A stretch of DNA of 64,000 nucleotides. Source: Streptomyces sp. RKND-216. Its GTDB lineage: Bacteria > Actinomycetota > Actinomycetes > Streptomycetales > Streptomycetaceae. The translations under genes and the position numbers were made by a program. Under the pieces are notes generated by a model that saw nothing but the letters and a program-made list of their open reading frames with translations, made no database searches and was not told the DNA's origin. Positions 1 through 7,891 of this stretch are shown here, piece by piece. The stretch spans positions 415,001 through 479,000 of the forward strand of contig NZ_SSBQ01000002.1 of assembly GCF_004795255.1 (NCBI RefSeq), in the 5' to 3' direction. How positions within the stretch are numbered: the stretch's first letter is position 1; the number at the start of each line of letters is the position of its first letter.

Positions 1-51
1 AGCCAGGCGCTGACGGGGACCGAGATCACCCTGTCGGCCAAGCTGGCCTGA
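1..51 (+). CDS. C-terminal end of an unidentified protein (partial)
   Basis: The first 16 codons read SQALTGTEITLSAKLA and then TGA. The gene starts before the window, so only its tail is visible. The next gene begins 27 bases later on the same strand. The tail is too short to assign a family. Confidence 0.5.
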   Translation, partial: SQALTGTEITLSAKLA

Positions 52-78
52 CGGCCGGCGCACCACCGGAGGTTCCCC

Positions 79-972
79 GTGCCGGAGCTGCCCGAGGTCG
101 AGGCGCTGCGCGGTTTTCTGGTCGAACGGCTCGCGGGCCGCACGGTCGACCGCGTGCTGCCGGTGGCGGTGAGCGTACTGAAGACGTACGACCCGCCGCC
201 GGCGGCGCTGCACGGCCGTACCTTCTCCGGGGCCGGGCGGCACGGCAAGTTCCTCGACCTGGCCTGGTCGGGGGACGGCGGCGCGCTCCATCTGGTGGTG
301 CACCTGGCAAGGGCGGGGTGGCTGCGGTGGCAGGACGGACTGCCGGCCGCACCGCCCCGCCCCGGGCGGGGGCCGCTGGCGCTGCGCCTGGCGCTGGCCG
401 ACGATCCGGCGACGGGCGCCGGGGGCGACGGGTTCGACCTGACCGAGGCCGGCACCCGGAAGGGTCTCGCGGTCCACCTGGTGCGGGATCCGCAGGAGGT
501 ACCGGGCGTCGCCCGGCTGGGACCCGATCCGCTCGGCGACGGCTTCACCCGGGAGGCGTTCGGCGCACTGCTGTGCGGTGAACGGCGTCAGGCCAAGGGG
601 CTGTTGCGGGATCAGAGCACGATCGCCGGCATCGGGAACGCGTACTCGGACGAGATCCTGCACGTGGCGCGGATGTCGCCGTTCCGCCTCGCCGCCGATC
701 TCACCGAGGAGGAGACGGACCGGCTCTACGACGCCGTCGTCGGCACGCTGCGGGACGCGGTGGAGCGGTCCCGGGGACTGGCGGCCGGCGACCTGAAGGC
801 GGAGAAGAAGACCGGCATGCGGGTACACGGCCGTACTGGGCTGCCCTGCCCGGTGTGCGGCGACACGGTGCGGGAAGTGGCGTTCAGCGACTCCTCACTC
901 CAGTACTGCTCCACCTGCCAGACGGGAGGCCGGCCGCTGGCGGACCGGCGCATGTCCCGGCTGCTGAAGTGA
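79..972 (+). CDS. Fpg/Nei-family DNA glycosylase
   Basis: Base-excision repair enzyme that removes oxidised bases and nicks the strand. The protein (297 aa) begins MPELPEVE: after removal of Met, Pro2 is the family's Schiff-base nucleophile and Glu3 the partner acid. The C-terminus carries a C-x2-C-x16-C-x2-C zinc finger (Cys 257, 260, 277, 280), as in classical Fpg. The GTG start is preceded by GGAGG about 6 bases upstream, and the invariant N-terminus fixes it. Length is normal for the family (270-290 aa plus). Whether it prefers 8-oxoG (MutM) or oxidised pyrimidines (Nei) cannot be decided here. It may be co-transcribed with the gene ending at base 51. Confidence 0.9.
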   Translation: MPELPEVEALRGFLVERLAGRTVDRVLPVAVSVLKTYDPPPAALHGRTFSGAGRHGKFLDLAWSGDGGALHLVVHLARAGWLRWQDGLPAAPPRPGRGPLALRLALADDPATGAGGDGFDLTEAGTRKGLAVHLVRDPQEVPGVARLGPDPLGDGFTREAFGALLCGERRQAKGLLRDQSTIAGIGNAYSDEILHVARMSPFRLAADLTEEETDRLYDAVVGTLRDAVERSRGLAAGDLKAEKKTGMRVHGRTGLPCPVCGDTVREVAFSDSSLQYCSTCQTGGRPLADRRMSRLLK

Positions 973-1042
973 GCCTGCGGCTCCGCCGCGACACCTCGGC
1001 CGGGCCCTCGCAGCTTCTGCGCCCTCGCAGCCTCTCCGCCCG

Positions 1043-2785
1043 CTACGGCCGGGGGATGTTGCGCAGGTTGGCGCGGGCGAGGTTCAGCATGTCGCCGACG
1101 CCGCCCTCCAGCACGGTCCGCCCGGCGGCCAGGGCGAAGCCGCGCACCTGCTGCAGGCTGACGTGTGACGGCACGGACAGCGCGTTGGGATCGGTGACCA
1201 GCTCGACCAGGGCGGGGCCCGGCGTGGCGAAGGCCTCGCGGAGCGCGTCGGCCACGCCGGTGGGCTGCTCGACGCGCCAGGCGGGGATTCCGGCGGTCTC
1301 CGCCAGGGCGCCGTGGTCGACGGCGGGGCTGTCGGTGCCGTAGGCGGGAAAACCGTCGACCATCATCTCCAGCCGGACCATGCCGAGCGACGCGTTGTTG
1401 AAGACCACGATCTTCACCGGCAGGTCGTACTGCCGCACCGTCAGCAGCTCGCCGAGCAGCATGGCCAGTCCGCCGTCCCCGCAGAGGGCGACCACCTGCC
1501 GTGCGGGGTCGGCGCACGCCGCGCCGACGGCGTGCGGGAGGGCGTTGGCCATGCTGCCGTGCGAGAACGAACCGAGAACGCGCCGACGGCCGTTGGGCGT
1601 GAGGTACCGGGCCGCCCACACGTTGTTCATGCCGGTGTCGACGGTGAACACCGCGTCGTCGGCCGCGAGGCGGTCCAGGACACTGGCGGCATACTCGGGG
1701 TGGATCGGCACGTGGTGGTCGACGTTGCGCGTGTACGCGTCGACCGCCGTGGTCAGGGCCCGTTCGTGGCGGCGCAGCATCGACCCCAGGAACCGCCCGT
1801 CGGCGGACGGACGCAGCAGGGGCAGCACGGCCTCCAGGGTGGCGGCGACGTCCCCGTGCACGGCCAGCCGCAGCGGGGTCCGGCGGCCCAGGCGCCGCGC
1901 GTCGTGGTCGATCTGCACGGTGTTCGCCTGCGGCAGGAACGCGTCGTAGGGGAAGTCCGTGCCCAGCATCACGAGCAGGTCGGCCTCGTGCACGGCGTCG
2001 TGGCAGGCGCCGTAGCCGAGCAGACCGATCATGCCGACGTCGTACGGATTGTCGTACTGCACCCACTCCTTGCCGCGCAGTGTGTGCCCCACGGGCGCGT
2101 GGAGCGTCTCCGCCAGCCGCATCACCTGCCCGTGGGCGCCACGAACCCCGGCTCCGCAGAAGAGGGCGACCTTCCGCGACGCGTTGAGCACCTCGGCCAG
2201 CTCCTCCACGGCGTGCGGCGCCGGGACGACGGTGCCGCACGCCGGGGTGGGCGCGCTCTGCCCGGTGGGCAGCGGGGCGGGCTTCGCCGCGACGTCTCCG
2301 GGCAGCACCAGCACCGACACCGTGGAGCCGCCCAGCGCGTGCTGGGCGGCGATGCGCGCCAGGCGGGGCATCTGCTCCGGCTGGGAGAGCAGCTCGCACC
2401 AGTCGGCGGCCTCGCCGAAGAGCTGCTCGGGGTGGGTCTCCTGGAAGAAGCCGGTGCCGATCTGCACGGCCGGGATGTGGGAGGCGACGGCGAGCACGGG
2501 GGCGGCACTGCGGCGGGCGTCGTACAGGCCCTGGACGAGGTGGGTGTTGCCCGGGCCGCAGGAACCGGCGCACACCGCCAGCCGGCCGGTCACCTGCGCC
2601 TCAGCGGCTGCGGCGAAGGCCCCGGCCTCCTCGTTGCGCACGTGCACCCATTCCAGTGCACCGTCCGAGCGGCGGATGGCGTCGACGAGCGGGTTGAGGC
2701 TGTCGCCGACGATTCCGTAGACCCTGCGGGCACCCGACTGGATCAGCACCTGGATGAGCTGGTCGGCAACGGTGGCGGCGGCCAT
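1043..2785 (-). CDS. poxB: Pyruvate:quinone oxidoreductase, thiamine-diphosphate dependent (PoxB type)
   Basis: Expected to oxidise pyruvate to acetate and CO2, passing electrons via FAD to membrane quinone. The 580-aa product matches E. coli PoxB (572 aa) in order: N-terminal ThDP Pyr domain with the catalytic Glu in RNEEAGAF (about residue 52), the AVCAGSCGPGN and FFQETHPEQLF blocks, a central FAD domain, and the C-terminal PP domain with the GDGG...NN Mg-ThDP motif at about residues 430-460. The acetolactate-synthase alternative is less likely because the CAGSCGPGN and QETHPE blocks are PoxB-like. The ATG has GAAGGGGAT just upstream. It converges with the Fpg gene. Confidence 0.88.
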   Translation of the reverse strand: MAAATVADQLIQVLIQSGARRVYGIVGDSLNPLVDAIRRSDGALEWVHVRNEEAGAFAAAAEAQVTGRLAVCAGSCGPGNTHLVQGLYDARRSAAPVLAVASHIPAVQIGTGFFQETHPEQLFGEAADWCELLSQPEQMPRLARIAAQHALGGSTVSVLVLPGDVAAKPAPLPTGQSAPTPACGTVVPAPHAVEELAEVLNASRKVALFCGAGVRGAHGQVMRLAETLHAPVGHTLRGKEWVQYDNPYDVGMIGLLGYGACHDAVHEADLLVMLGTDFPYDAFLPQANTVQIDHDARRLGRRTPLRLAVHGDVAATLEAVLPLLRPSADGRFLGSMLRRHERALTTAVDAYTRNVDHHVPIHPEYAASVLDRLAADDAVFTVDTGMNNVWAARYLTPNGRRRVLGSFSHGSMANALPHAVGAACADPARQVVALCGDGGLAMLLGELLTVRQYDLPVKIVVFNNASLGMVRLEMMVDGFPAYGTDSPAVDHGALAETAGIPAWRVEQPTGVADALREAFATPGPALVELVTDPNALSVPSHVSLQQVRGFALAAGRTVLEGGVGDMLNLARANLRNIPRP

Positions 2786-2968
2786 GGCATCCCCTTCGCT
2801 GGGCGGTCCCGGGCTCGAGCGTAGGGGCGGCTGCCGGGAGACGCGCGCTGTGCCGGGACGGCGGCCGCGCCCCGCCCCCGTGGACAGCGCGCGCCCGGCG
2901 TCCGATCATGGGAAGGGCTTGTGCACGGGCCCTTGCCGGCCCTTTCCCGTGATGCGGAGGGACGAGCG

Positions 2969-3112
2969 ATGGACTGGTGGCTCTGGGTGGTCCTGATCGC
3001 GGTGGTCGCGGCCGTCGTCGCCGGCTCCCTGCTGTGGGTGCAGGCTCGGAGGCGGCAGGGCGGCGTGATCGCGACCGGGCGCGGCCGCGGCGGCCGGAGG
3101 GGTCCGAGGTGA
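2969..3112 (+). CDS. Small single-span membrane protein
   Basis: Encodes 47 aa: a hydrophobic helix at about residues 4-24, starting WWLWVVLIAVVAAVVAG, followed by an Arg/Gly-rich basic tail that should face the cytoplasm. AGGGACGAGCG lies just before the ATG. The stop overlaps the next start (GTGA), so it is translationally coupled to the PRC-barrel gene. Function unknown. The coupling suggests it works with the two downstream PRC-barrel proteins, perhaps as a membrane tether; that is inference. Confidence 0.6.
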   Translation: MDWWLWVVLIAVVAAVVAGSLLWVQARRRQGGVIATGRGRGGRRGPR

Positions 3113-3684
3113 ACGCCCTGCTGCTCGCCGGCGAGCTGACGCAGCGGCCGGTGGTGACCCTGGGCGGCGAGGCGGTGGCGCAGATCAAGGACACCGTGTT
3201 CGACCGCGCGGCGGGCGTGGTCGCCGGTTTCACGCTCAGCGGGCGCGGTCTGTTCTCCGGCCCCAAGCGGAGGAGCCTGCCGTGGTCCGGCGTCCACGCC
3301 CTGGGCCGGGACGCGGTGATGATCCGGGACGAAGACGTGTTCGAGAGCCGGGGCGACGTCGTGGCGCGGGCGGAGGCCCGGGGCGGGGACGTGCTGGGCG
3401 CGCGCGTGCTGACCGACGACGGCACCGATCTGGGCGAGGTCGTTGACGTGGTCCTTGAGACGGGTGCCGGGGTCGCGAAGGCGGTGGGGTACGAGATCGC
3501 CTCGACAGCGGCGCTGGGGCGCCAGGAGCGCCGCGTCTACCTGTCGCTGCCCGACACGCTCGCCGTCTCCGGCGAGTCGCTGGTGGTGCCGGCCGTCGCG
3601 GCCGAGTTCGTCGCCGAGGACCTGCCGGGTTTCGCCGAGACGGTCCGGGCCTTCCGTGAACGGCTCCGGAAGGGAGCACCGTGA
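3109..3684 (+). CDS. PRC-barrel domain protein (first of a pair)
   Basis: 191 aa. It contains two PRC-barrel-like halves, visible as LGGEAVAQIKDTVFDRAAG with LPWSGVHALGRDAVMI, then GARVLTDDGTDLGEVVDVV. PRC barrels are small beta-barrels, found in RimM and photosynthetic reaction centre subunit H, that bind proteins or RNA. The GTG start at 3109 overlaps the previous stop; an upstream in-frame start at 2977 would overlap the small membrane-protein gene completely and is rejected. It is coupled by GTGA overlap to the next PRC-barrel gene, so the three form one translational unit. Biochemical role unknown. Confidence 0.82.
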   Translation: MNALLLAGELTQRPVVTLGGEAVAQIKDTVFDRAAGVVAGFTLSGRGLFSGPKRRSLPWSGVHALGRDAVMIRDEDVFESRGDVVARAEARGGDVLGARVLTDDGTDLGEVVDVVLETGAGVAKAVGYEIASTAALGRQERRVYLSLPDTLAVSGESLVVPAVAAEFVAEDLPGFAETVRAFRERLRKGAP

Positions 3685-4184
3685 TGCTGCTGACGCTGGC
3701 GCTGGGCCGGAAGGTGGTGTGCGTCGACGACGCGTCGACGCTGGGCACGGTGTCCGGCTTCGTGGTGCGCCCGGACGAACCGAGGCTCGCCGCGCTGCGG
3801 CTGCGGCGCCCCGGAGGGCGTGGCGCGGTGCTGCCGTGGGCGCGCGTGCGGGCGGTGGGCGCCGACGCCGTGATGGCGGTGGCCGCCCCCGCGGACGCCG
3901 CGGAGGGCACGGAGAAGGCCGAGGGGCCCGCGCTGAGCAAGCACGCCGTCAAGCACGGCGAGGTGCTCGGGAAACGGGTGCTGACCGACCGGGGCGAGGA
4001 GGTGGGCGAGGCGACCGACGCCGAGTTCGACCCGGAGTCCGGCGCGCTGCTCACCGTCCTGGTCGGCGAACAGACGCTGGACGCGGGCCGGATGACGGGG
4101 CTGGGTTCGTACGCGCTGGTGCTGCGCGCGGCCGGGACATCGCCGGACGCGGACACTGGGGTGGCAGGCGCCGGGGAGGGGTGA
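3681..4184 (+). CDS. PRC-barrel domain protein (second of a pair)
   Basis: 167 aa, starting at GTG 3681 or at the adjacent ATG 3684, both coupled to the preceding stop. It repeats the architecture of its neighbour: an N-terminal half (VCVDDASTLGTVSGFVV, then LPWARVRAVGADAVM) and a C-terminal half (GKRVLTDRGEEVGEATDAEFDP), joined by an Ala/Lys/Glu linker. It probably arose by duplication of the upstream gene or forms a heterodimer with it. No catalytic residues are expected. Function unknown. Confidence 0.82.
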   Translation: MMLLTLALGRKVVCVDDASTLGTVSGFVVRPDEPRLAALRLRRPGGRGAVLPWARVRAVGADAVMAVAAPADAAEGTEKAEGPALSKHAVKHGEVLGKRVLTDRGEEVGEATDAEFDPESGALLTVLVGEQTLDAGRMTGLGSYALVLRAAGTSPDADTGVAGAGEG

Positions 4185-4191
4185 CGGGGGT

Positions 4192-4602
4192 ATGCGCGGA
4201 CGGCGGGTCGCGGCGCCGGGCGCGCCGCGGGCGGCACGGGCCGACTACTGGGGGCCGGTCCTGGAGTGCCCGGACCCGCACGCCCTGGCCCGCTTCTACG
4301 CCGAACTTCTCGGCTGGGAACTGGCCAAGGAGGACACGGACGGCGCGGCGCTGATCCCGCCGGACGGGGTCGCCTATCTCGGCTTCCAGCACGCCCCGGG
4401 GTATGTGCGGCCCGTCTGGCCGGCGCGGGAGGGCGAGCCGCACATCACGATGCACCTCGACTTCGAGGTGTCCGACCTCGGCGCGGCCGTGGCCCACGCA
4501 CTCGCGCTCGGCGCCGAACCGGCCTTCCACCAGCCCCAGCCGAACGTGCGGGTCCTGCTCGACCCCGCCGGCCACCCGTTCTGCCTGTACGTCGACGTCT
4601 GA
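4192..4602 (+). CDS. VOC-family (glyoxalase/bleomycin-resistance fold) protein
   Basis: 136 aa. After a basic N-terminal extension of about 16 residues comes one VOC domain with beta-alpha-beta-beta-beta modules: VLECPDPHALARFYAELLGWEL in the first half and HLDFEVSDLGAAVAHALALGA then LLDPAGHPFCLYVDV in the second. The closing DPAGHPFCL segment is typical of the glyoxalase-like subgroup common in Streptomyces. It would bind a metal ion or small molecule; the substrate cannot be told. It starts 7 bases after the PRC-barrel gene, so it may be co-transcribed. Confidence 0.8.
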   Translation: MRGRRVAAPGAPRAARADYWGPVLECPDPHALARFYAELLGWELAKEDTDGAALIPPDGVAYLGFQHAPGYVRPVWPAREGEPHITMHLDFEVSDLGAAVAHALALGAEPAFHQPQPNVRVLLDPAGHPFCLYVDV

Positions 4603-4620
4603 CCCCTCGCTCGCGGGCGC

Positions 4621-4812
4621 CTCAGCGCTCCGCGTGGTGGGCGACGTGGAGGGCCCAAAGGACCAGGGGAGCCTGCAGCGGGAGGCGGGCGTAGGCGCCG
4701 TACCGGAGGGCGCCGGGCGGTCCCGCCAGTCCCGGGCCATGCGGACGTTGGCCGGGAAGACGGCCGCGAAGAGCGCCGCCAGGCGGCGCGCCGTACGGTC
4801 GGGGTGGGGCAC
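4621..4812 (-). pseudogene. DoxX-like membrane protein remnant, frameshifted
   Basis: Reading from GTG 4812, one frame gives ARRLAALFAAVFPANVRMARDWRDRP. A different frame then gives LRYGAYARLPLQAPLVLWAL, ending in VAHHAER and a stop at 4621. Together these match the C-terminal half of DoxX-type membrane proteins, with one base missing in the CCCGGCGCC stretch near 4705-4712. The N-terminal two helices are absent, and an in-frame stop lies a short way upstream. It is a truncated, shifted remnant, or a sequencing error in an already short gene. Confidence 0.5.
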
Positions 4813-4854
4813 GGTGTCTCCGTTCGTGGAATCCGCGGCCCGACTGAGGTCACT

Positions 4855-5739
4855 TCACGGTAACCCGACGCGTGGCGACGGTGGCCGCCCCAGCGCCTCG
4901 GTGAGCACCCGGTGCAGGTGCTCCGCCGCGGCGGAGCTGAGCACGAGTTCGTCAGGCCCGCCACGGGCGTCCTGCCCGAACGAGGCGAGGGGTATCCGCA
5001 CCTCGTCGGCACCGGGGCCGCCCCCCGGAACGCCCGCCCCACCGCCGCGCACGGGTCGCGCCGGCCGCCGGACACGGGAGCGCCGGGGCCGCGGCAGCGA
5101 CGATCCGGCCGCCTCCCCCGGGGCGCCGTCCGCGCCGCAGACGAGGTCGCCGCCGGCCCGCTTCGCGGCCCGCAGGCCGACGTCGGCGTCCAGCAGCAGG
5201 TCGCAGACGGCGTCGGCGCCTGTGCGCACCGCTGCACGGGCGGCGGGCTGCTCGGCGGCGATGCCCATGGAGACGGTCTGCCCGTCGATGGTGACGGTCG
5301 CGCTGCGGCTGGCACGCGCCGGGATCACCAGCGTCCGTACCGCGGCCTGTGTACGACGGGCCGTGACGACAGCCTGGGCGGCCGTGGCGCCGGGCAGCAG
5401 GATCAGGAACTCGTCGCCCGCGTGGCCGCCGTAGCGGCCGACGATGCCGCCCTCGACGTCCGCGAGGACGCCGGCGACGGCGCGCAGCACCGCGTCACCG
5501 GCGAGGTGGCCGTAGGTGTCGTTCACGCTCTTGAAGGAGTCGAGGTCGACGAGTATCAGCGCGACCGGCAGGCCGTCGCTCCGCGCGGCCGCGACGGCCT
5601 CCGTCGCGCGCCGGTCCCACTCGTGCCGGTCGAGCACCCCGGTGAGCCCGTCGACGAGGGGTTTGCGGCACGTCTCGCAGTACGCGTCGGCGGAGGACGG
5701 CGCCGGGTGTTCCTCGGCCGTCCGGTGAGCGGTGGTCAT
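4855..5739 (-). CDS. GGDEF-domain protein (probable diguanylate cyclase)
   Basis: 294 aa from ATG 5739, which has GGGAGAGG upstream; a longer reading to 5823 lacks a ribosome site. A short N-terminal CETC motif is followed by DGLTGVLDRHEWD and LVDLDSFKSVNDTYGHLAGD, both standard GGDEF-domain landmarks, then the active-site loop GGHAGDEF. Here the usual GGDEF is AGDEF, a variant known to be active in some cyclases. A C-terminal extension of about 90 residues has no recognised fold. It would make cyclic di-GMP from two GTP; no receiver or PAS input domain is seen. It is divergent from the XRE regulator, with shared operators between them. Confidence 0.82.
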   Translation of the reverse strand: MTTAHRTAEEHPAPSSADAYCETCRKPLVDGLTGVLDRHEWDRRATEAVAAARSDGLPVALILVDLDSFKSVNDTYGHLAGDAVLRAVAGVLADVEGGIVGRYGGHAGDEFLILLPGATAAQAVVTARRTQAAVRTLVIPARASRSATVTIDGQTVSMGIAAEQPAARAAVRTGADAVCDLLLDADVGLRAAKRAGGDLVCGADGAPGEAAGSSLPRPRRSRVRRPARPVRGGGAGVPGGGPGADEVRIPLASFGQDARGGPDELVLSSAAAEHLHRVLTEALGRPPSPRVGLP

Positions 5740-5831
5740 CGATGGCCTCTCCCGACGTGAGGGAAGCGCGGGTCTGCTGCGCGTCGCCCCGTGAACGGCA
5801 ACAACTTCCGTCTGGTGCATCAACCCGTCCC

Positions 5832-5850
5832 ACTCAACCCGTAGTTGAGT
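5832..5850. promoter_or_regulatory. Operator 1: inverted repeat TCAAC-N5-GTTGA
   Basis: Perfect inverted repeat with arms ACTCAAC and GTTGAGT around CCGTA. Its core TCAAC-N5-GTTGA is the same as operator 2, 58 bp away. The right arm overlaps the -35 box proposed for the XRE gene. A further half copy, TCAACCCGT, lies at 5820-5828. Confidence 0.65.
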
Positions 5851-5874
5851 AGTCGCACTGTGTGAGTCTAGACT
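5845..5874 (+). promoter_or_regulatory. Predicted promoter for the XRE regulator gene
   Basis: TTGAGT (5845-5850), an 18-bp spacer, and TAGACT (5869-5874) fit a housekeeping-sigma promoter reading right. The predicted RNA start is near 5881, about 85 bases before the GTG start at 5965. Confidence 0.5.
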
Positions 5875-5895
5875 TGTGACGACCGCTCATGTCAA
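5865..5895 (-). promoter_or_regulatory. Predicted promoter for the GGDEF gene
   Basis: On the minus strand, the perfect -35 TTGACA (5895-5890) is followed after 17 bp by TCTAGA, or after 19 bp by TAGACT. It shares the palindromic TCTAGA with the opposing promoter, so the two divergent promoters interlock. The -35 box is embedded in operator 2. Confidence 0.5.
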
Positions 5896-5906
5896 CCACT
5901 GGTTGA
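5892..5906. promoter_or_regulatory. Operator 2: palindrome TCAACCA-C-TGGTTGA
   Basis: Perfect 15-bp palindrome with the same TCAAC-N5-GTTGA core as operator 1. It covers the -35 box of the leftward promoter and lies just downstream of the predicted rightward RNA start, so binding could repress both genes. Confidence 0.65.
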
Positions 5907-5964
5907 AAATGACGAGGTGAGATCGTCGGGAGATCGAGCGGTGCGTCGTGGAGGTGAGGGAGCG

Positions 5965-6477
5965 GTGCCCGAGCAGGAGGGGCGACCGACGCTGGCCGAG
6001 CACCTGGACCGGCTGTTCGAGGACATCCGACCGCACGGCGCCGGGGGCCGCCGTTACACCAACGAGGAGGTCGCCACGGCGATCCGCGGGGCCAACCCGG
6101 GCATCCGGGTGGGCGGCGCCTACCTGTCGGCGCTCCGCAAGGGCACCAAGCGGAATCCCGCCACCGAACTGCTCGCCGCGCTGGCACGGTTCTTCGGCGT
6201 ACCCGTCGCGTACTTCCTCGACGACCCCACGGCCGCGGGCGCGGACGCCGAGATCCAGCTCGCCCGGGTGGCGCACAACCTGGGCGTGCGCCACCTCGCG
6301 CTGCGCGCACTGGAGTTGTCGCCCGAGGGCCTGGCCGCGGTGACCCGGATCGTCGAGAACGTGCTGGAGGGGGAGCCGCAACCGCCCGACGGCACGGCGG
6401 CTCCCGGAGCGGAGCCGGCGCCACGCCCGCAGCTGCCGCCGCGCCAGGTCAGGCGGCGGACCGGGGACCGGGAGTGA
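5965..6477 (+). CDS. XRE-family DNA-binding regulator
   Basis: 170 aa from GTG 5965, preceded by GAGGTGAGGG; a longer in-frame start at 5917 has no ribosome site. The N-terminal half is a helix-turn-helix of the type found in ESX/mycobacterial EspR-like and Streptomyces XRE proteins: LAEHLDRLFEDIRP, then YTNEEVATAI and GGAYLSALRKGTKRNP, then ALARFFGVPVAYFLDD. The C-terminal half is helical and ends in a Pro/Arg-rich tail. It probably binds the two operators upstream and controls itself and the GGDEF gene. Its 3' end overlaps the convergent monooxygenase gene by 29 bases. Proteins of this type often partner the ImmA-like protease encoded nearby. Confidence 0.85.
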   Translation: MPEQEGRPTLAEHLDRLFEDIRPHGAGGRRYTNEEVATAIRGANPGIRVGGAYLSALRKGTKRNPATELLAALARFFGVPVAYFLDDPTAAGADAEIQLARVAHNLGVRHLALRALELSPEGLAAVTRIVENVLEGEPQPPDGTAAPGAEPAPRPQLPPRQVRRRTGDRE

Positions 6478-7891
6478 GCCGCGCGGCGGCCCGCTCCCGT
6501 GCGGTCAGCGGAGGCCCCGGTGGGGCGGGCGCACGCGGGCCGTGCAGCGCGGCAGCCAGCACCCCCGGCCGGAGCAGGCTGGCGGGAGGCTTCTCCAGTG
6601 TCATCACGTCGTTGACAGCCCGGGCCGTCTCGCCGGAACCGGTGGAGGTGTACATCAGACGTCTGACGAAGCGGGCGGCGAGCCGTTCCCGGACCGTGGG
6701 ACGCCCCCCGGTGGCGCCCGGGTAGAACACGTCCTGGCCGACGGCCAGGTCCCAGGCGGCGGAGGCGTGCCGGGCGACGGCCCGCTGGGCCCGCCGCGCC
6801 GTACCGCGGGCGTGCAGGCCCCACGCGGAGACCGTGTCGCCGAGCGCGGCCGCGCCCTGCGCGGCGACCGCCATGCCGTGCCCGTAGACCGGGTTGTACG
6901 CGGCCACCGCGTCGCCGACGACCACGAACCCGTCGGGCCACGCGGACAGCCGCTCGAAGTACCGGCGACGGTTGGCGGTGGTGCGGGTGACGACCACGCC
7001 GGTGAGCGGTTCCGCGCCGGCGATCAGGTCTCCCACGACGGGATGGCGCAGGGAGCGGGCGAAGTCCACGAAGGCGTCCGGATCGGCCGTCGGCTCGCCG
7101 CCACGGGTCCCGGAGAGCGTCACCAGCCAGCGCCCACCCTCCACCGGTTCGAGGACGGCACCCCGCCCGGGGACGCCGGAGCGAGGGTCGGCCTGGACGA
7201 AGACGACGGGGAAGGGTTCGGTGCCCCCGGGTGCCCGGTAGCAGCGGGTGGCGTAGACCAGGCCGGTGTCCAGCAGGGTCTCCCGCGGGACCGCGGCCCC
7301 CAGCCCGGCGAGCCAGGCGGGGGCGCGGGACCCGCGCCCGCAGGCGTCCACCACGAGGTCGGCGCCGAGGGTGCGTTCGCCGCCGGCGGTGCGCAGCCGA
7401 AGGCCGGTGACGCGACGTGCGTCCCCGGTGGGGCCGAGCGCCTCCGCGCCGTCGAGCACGGTCACGTGGGGGTGCTGCCGGGCCAGTTCACGGCGCACCA
7501 CGTGGTCGAGCAGGTCGCGGCTGCACAGCAGGATGCGGTGGGTCTGCGGCCAGCGGGGGAACCAGCCCTGCGGCGACTGCACGAGCATGTCCGTGGGCAT
7601 CGCCAGGCTCCGTGCCCCGCGCTCCTCCAGACGCTCCGTCACGCCGGGGAGCAGCCGCTCCATCGCCCGCACGCCACCCGGCATGAACAGGTGCACGTGT
7701 GCGGCCTGTGGCAGCCCCCGGCGGGGCTGCGGGTGCCGGGGCAGGGTGTCGCGTTCCACGACGGTGATCTCGTCGGCCCGTCCGGCGAGGGCGGCGGCGG
7801 CGAGCATGCCGGCGATGCTGCCGCCCACGACGACCGCCCTGCCGGGGCCGGTTCTCTCTCCGGGGGGTCCGGGGGCCGGGGTCACGTTCAT
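6449..7891 (-). CDS. FAD-dependent monooxygenase-like oxidoreductase
   Basis: 480 aa from ATG 7891. The N-terminus has the Rossmann FAD motif AVVVGGSIAGMLAAAALAG and then the acidic strand end VVERD. The second FAD motif, GFVVVGDAVAAYNPVYGHGM, is the GD motif of class A flavoprotein monooxygenases and styrene/squalene-type epoxidases, and DLVVDACGRGS is the connecting DG-like segment. The start overlaps the stop of the upstream membrane-protein gene (ATGA), so it is the last gene of the three-gene operon. Substrate unknown; no geranylgeranyl-reductase signature is obvious. Confidence 0.82.
   Translation of the reverse strand: MNVTPAPGPPGERTGPGRAVVVGGSIAGMLAAAALAGRADEITVVERDTLPRHPQPRRGLPQAAHVHLFMPGGVRAMERLLPGVTERLEERGARSLAMPTDMLVQSPQGWFPRWPQTHRILLCSRDLLDHVVRRELARQHPHVTVLDGAEALGPTGDARRVTGLRLRTAGGERTLGADLVVDACGRGSRAPAWLAGLGAAVPRETLLDTGLVYATRCYRAPGGTEPFPVVFVQADPRSGVPGRGAVLEPVEGGRWLVTLSGTRGGEPTADPDAFVDFARSLRHPVVGDLIAGAEPLTGVVVTRTTANRRRYFERLSAWPDGFVVVGDAVAAYNPVYGHGMAVAAQGAAALGDTVSAWGLHARGTARRAQRAVARHASAAWDLAVGQDVFYPGATGGRPTVRERLAARFVRRLMYTSTGSGETARAVNDVMTLEKPPASLLRPGVLAAALHGPRAPAPPGPPLTARERAAARLTPGPRSAA

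Noticed and set aside
726..2573. Long minus-strand reading frame over Fpg and the PoxB-like gene
   Set aside because: Its translation is Arg/Pro-rich and without motifs. It is the out-of-frame shadow of high-GC coding sequence.
1313..2824. Plus-strand frame opposite poxB
   Set aside because: Antisense shadow of a gene with clear ThDP motifs. Composition is His/Gly/Val-rich and unlike any protein family.
5740..5823. N-terminal extension of the GGDEF protein
   Set aside because: The longer start has no ribosome site and would add an Arg-rich leader. ATG 5739 has GGGAGAGG at the right distance.
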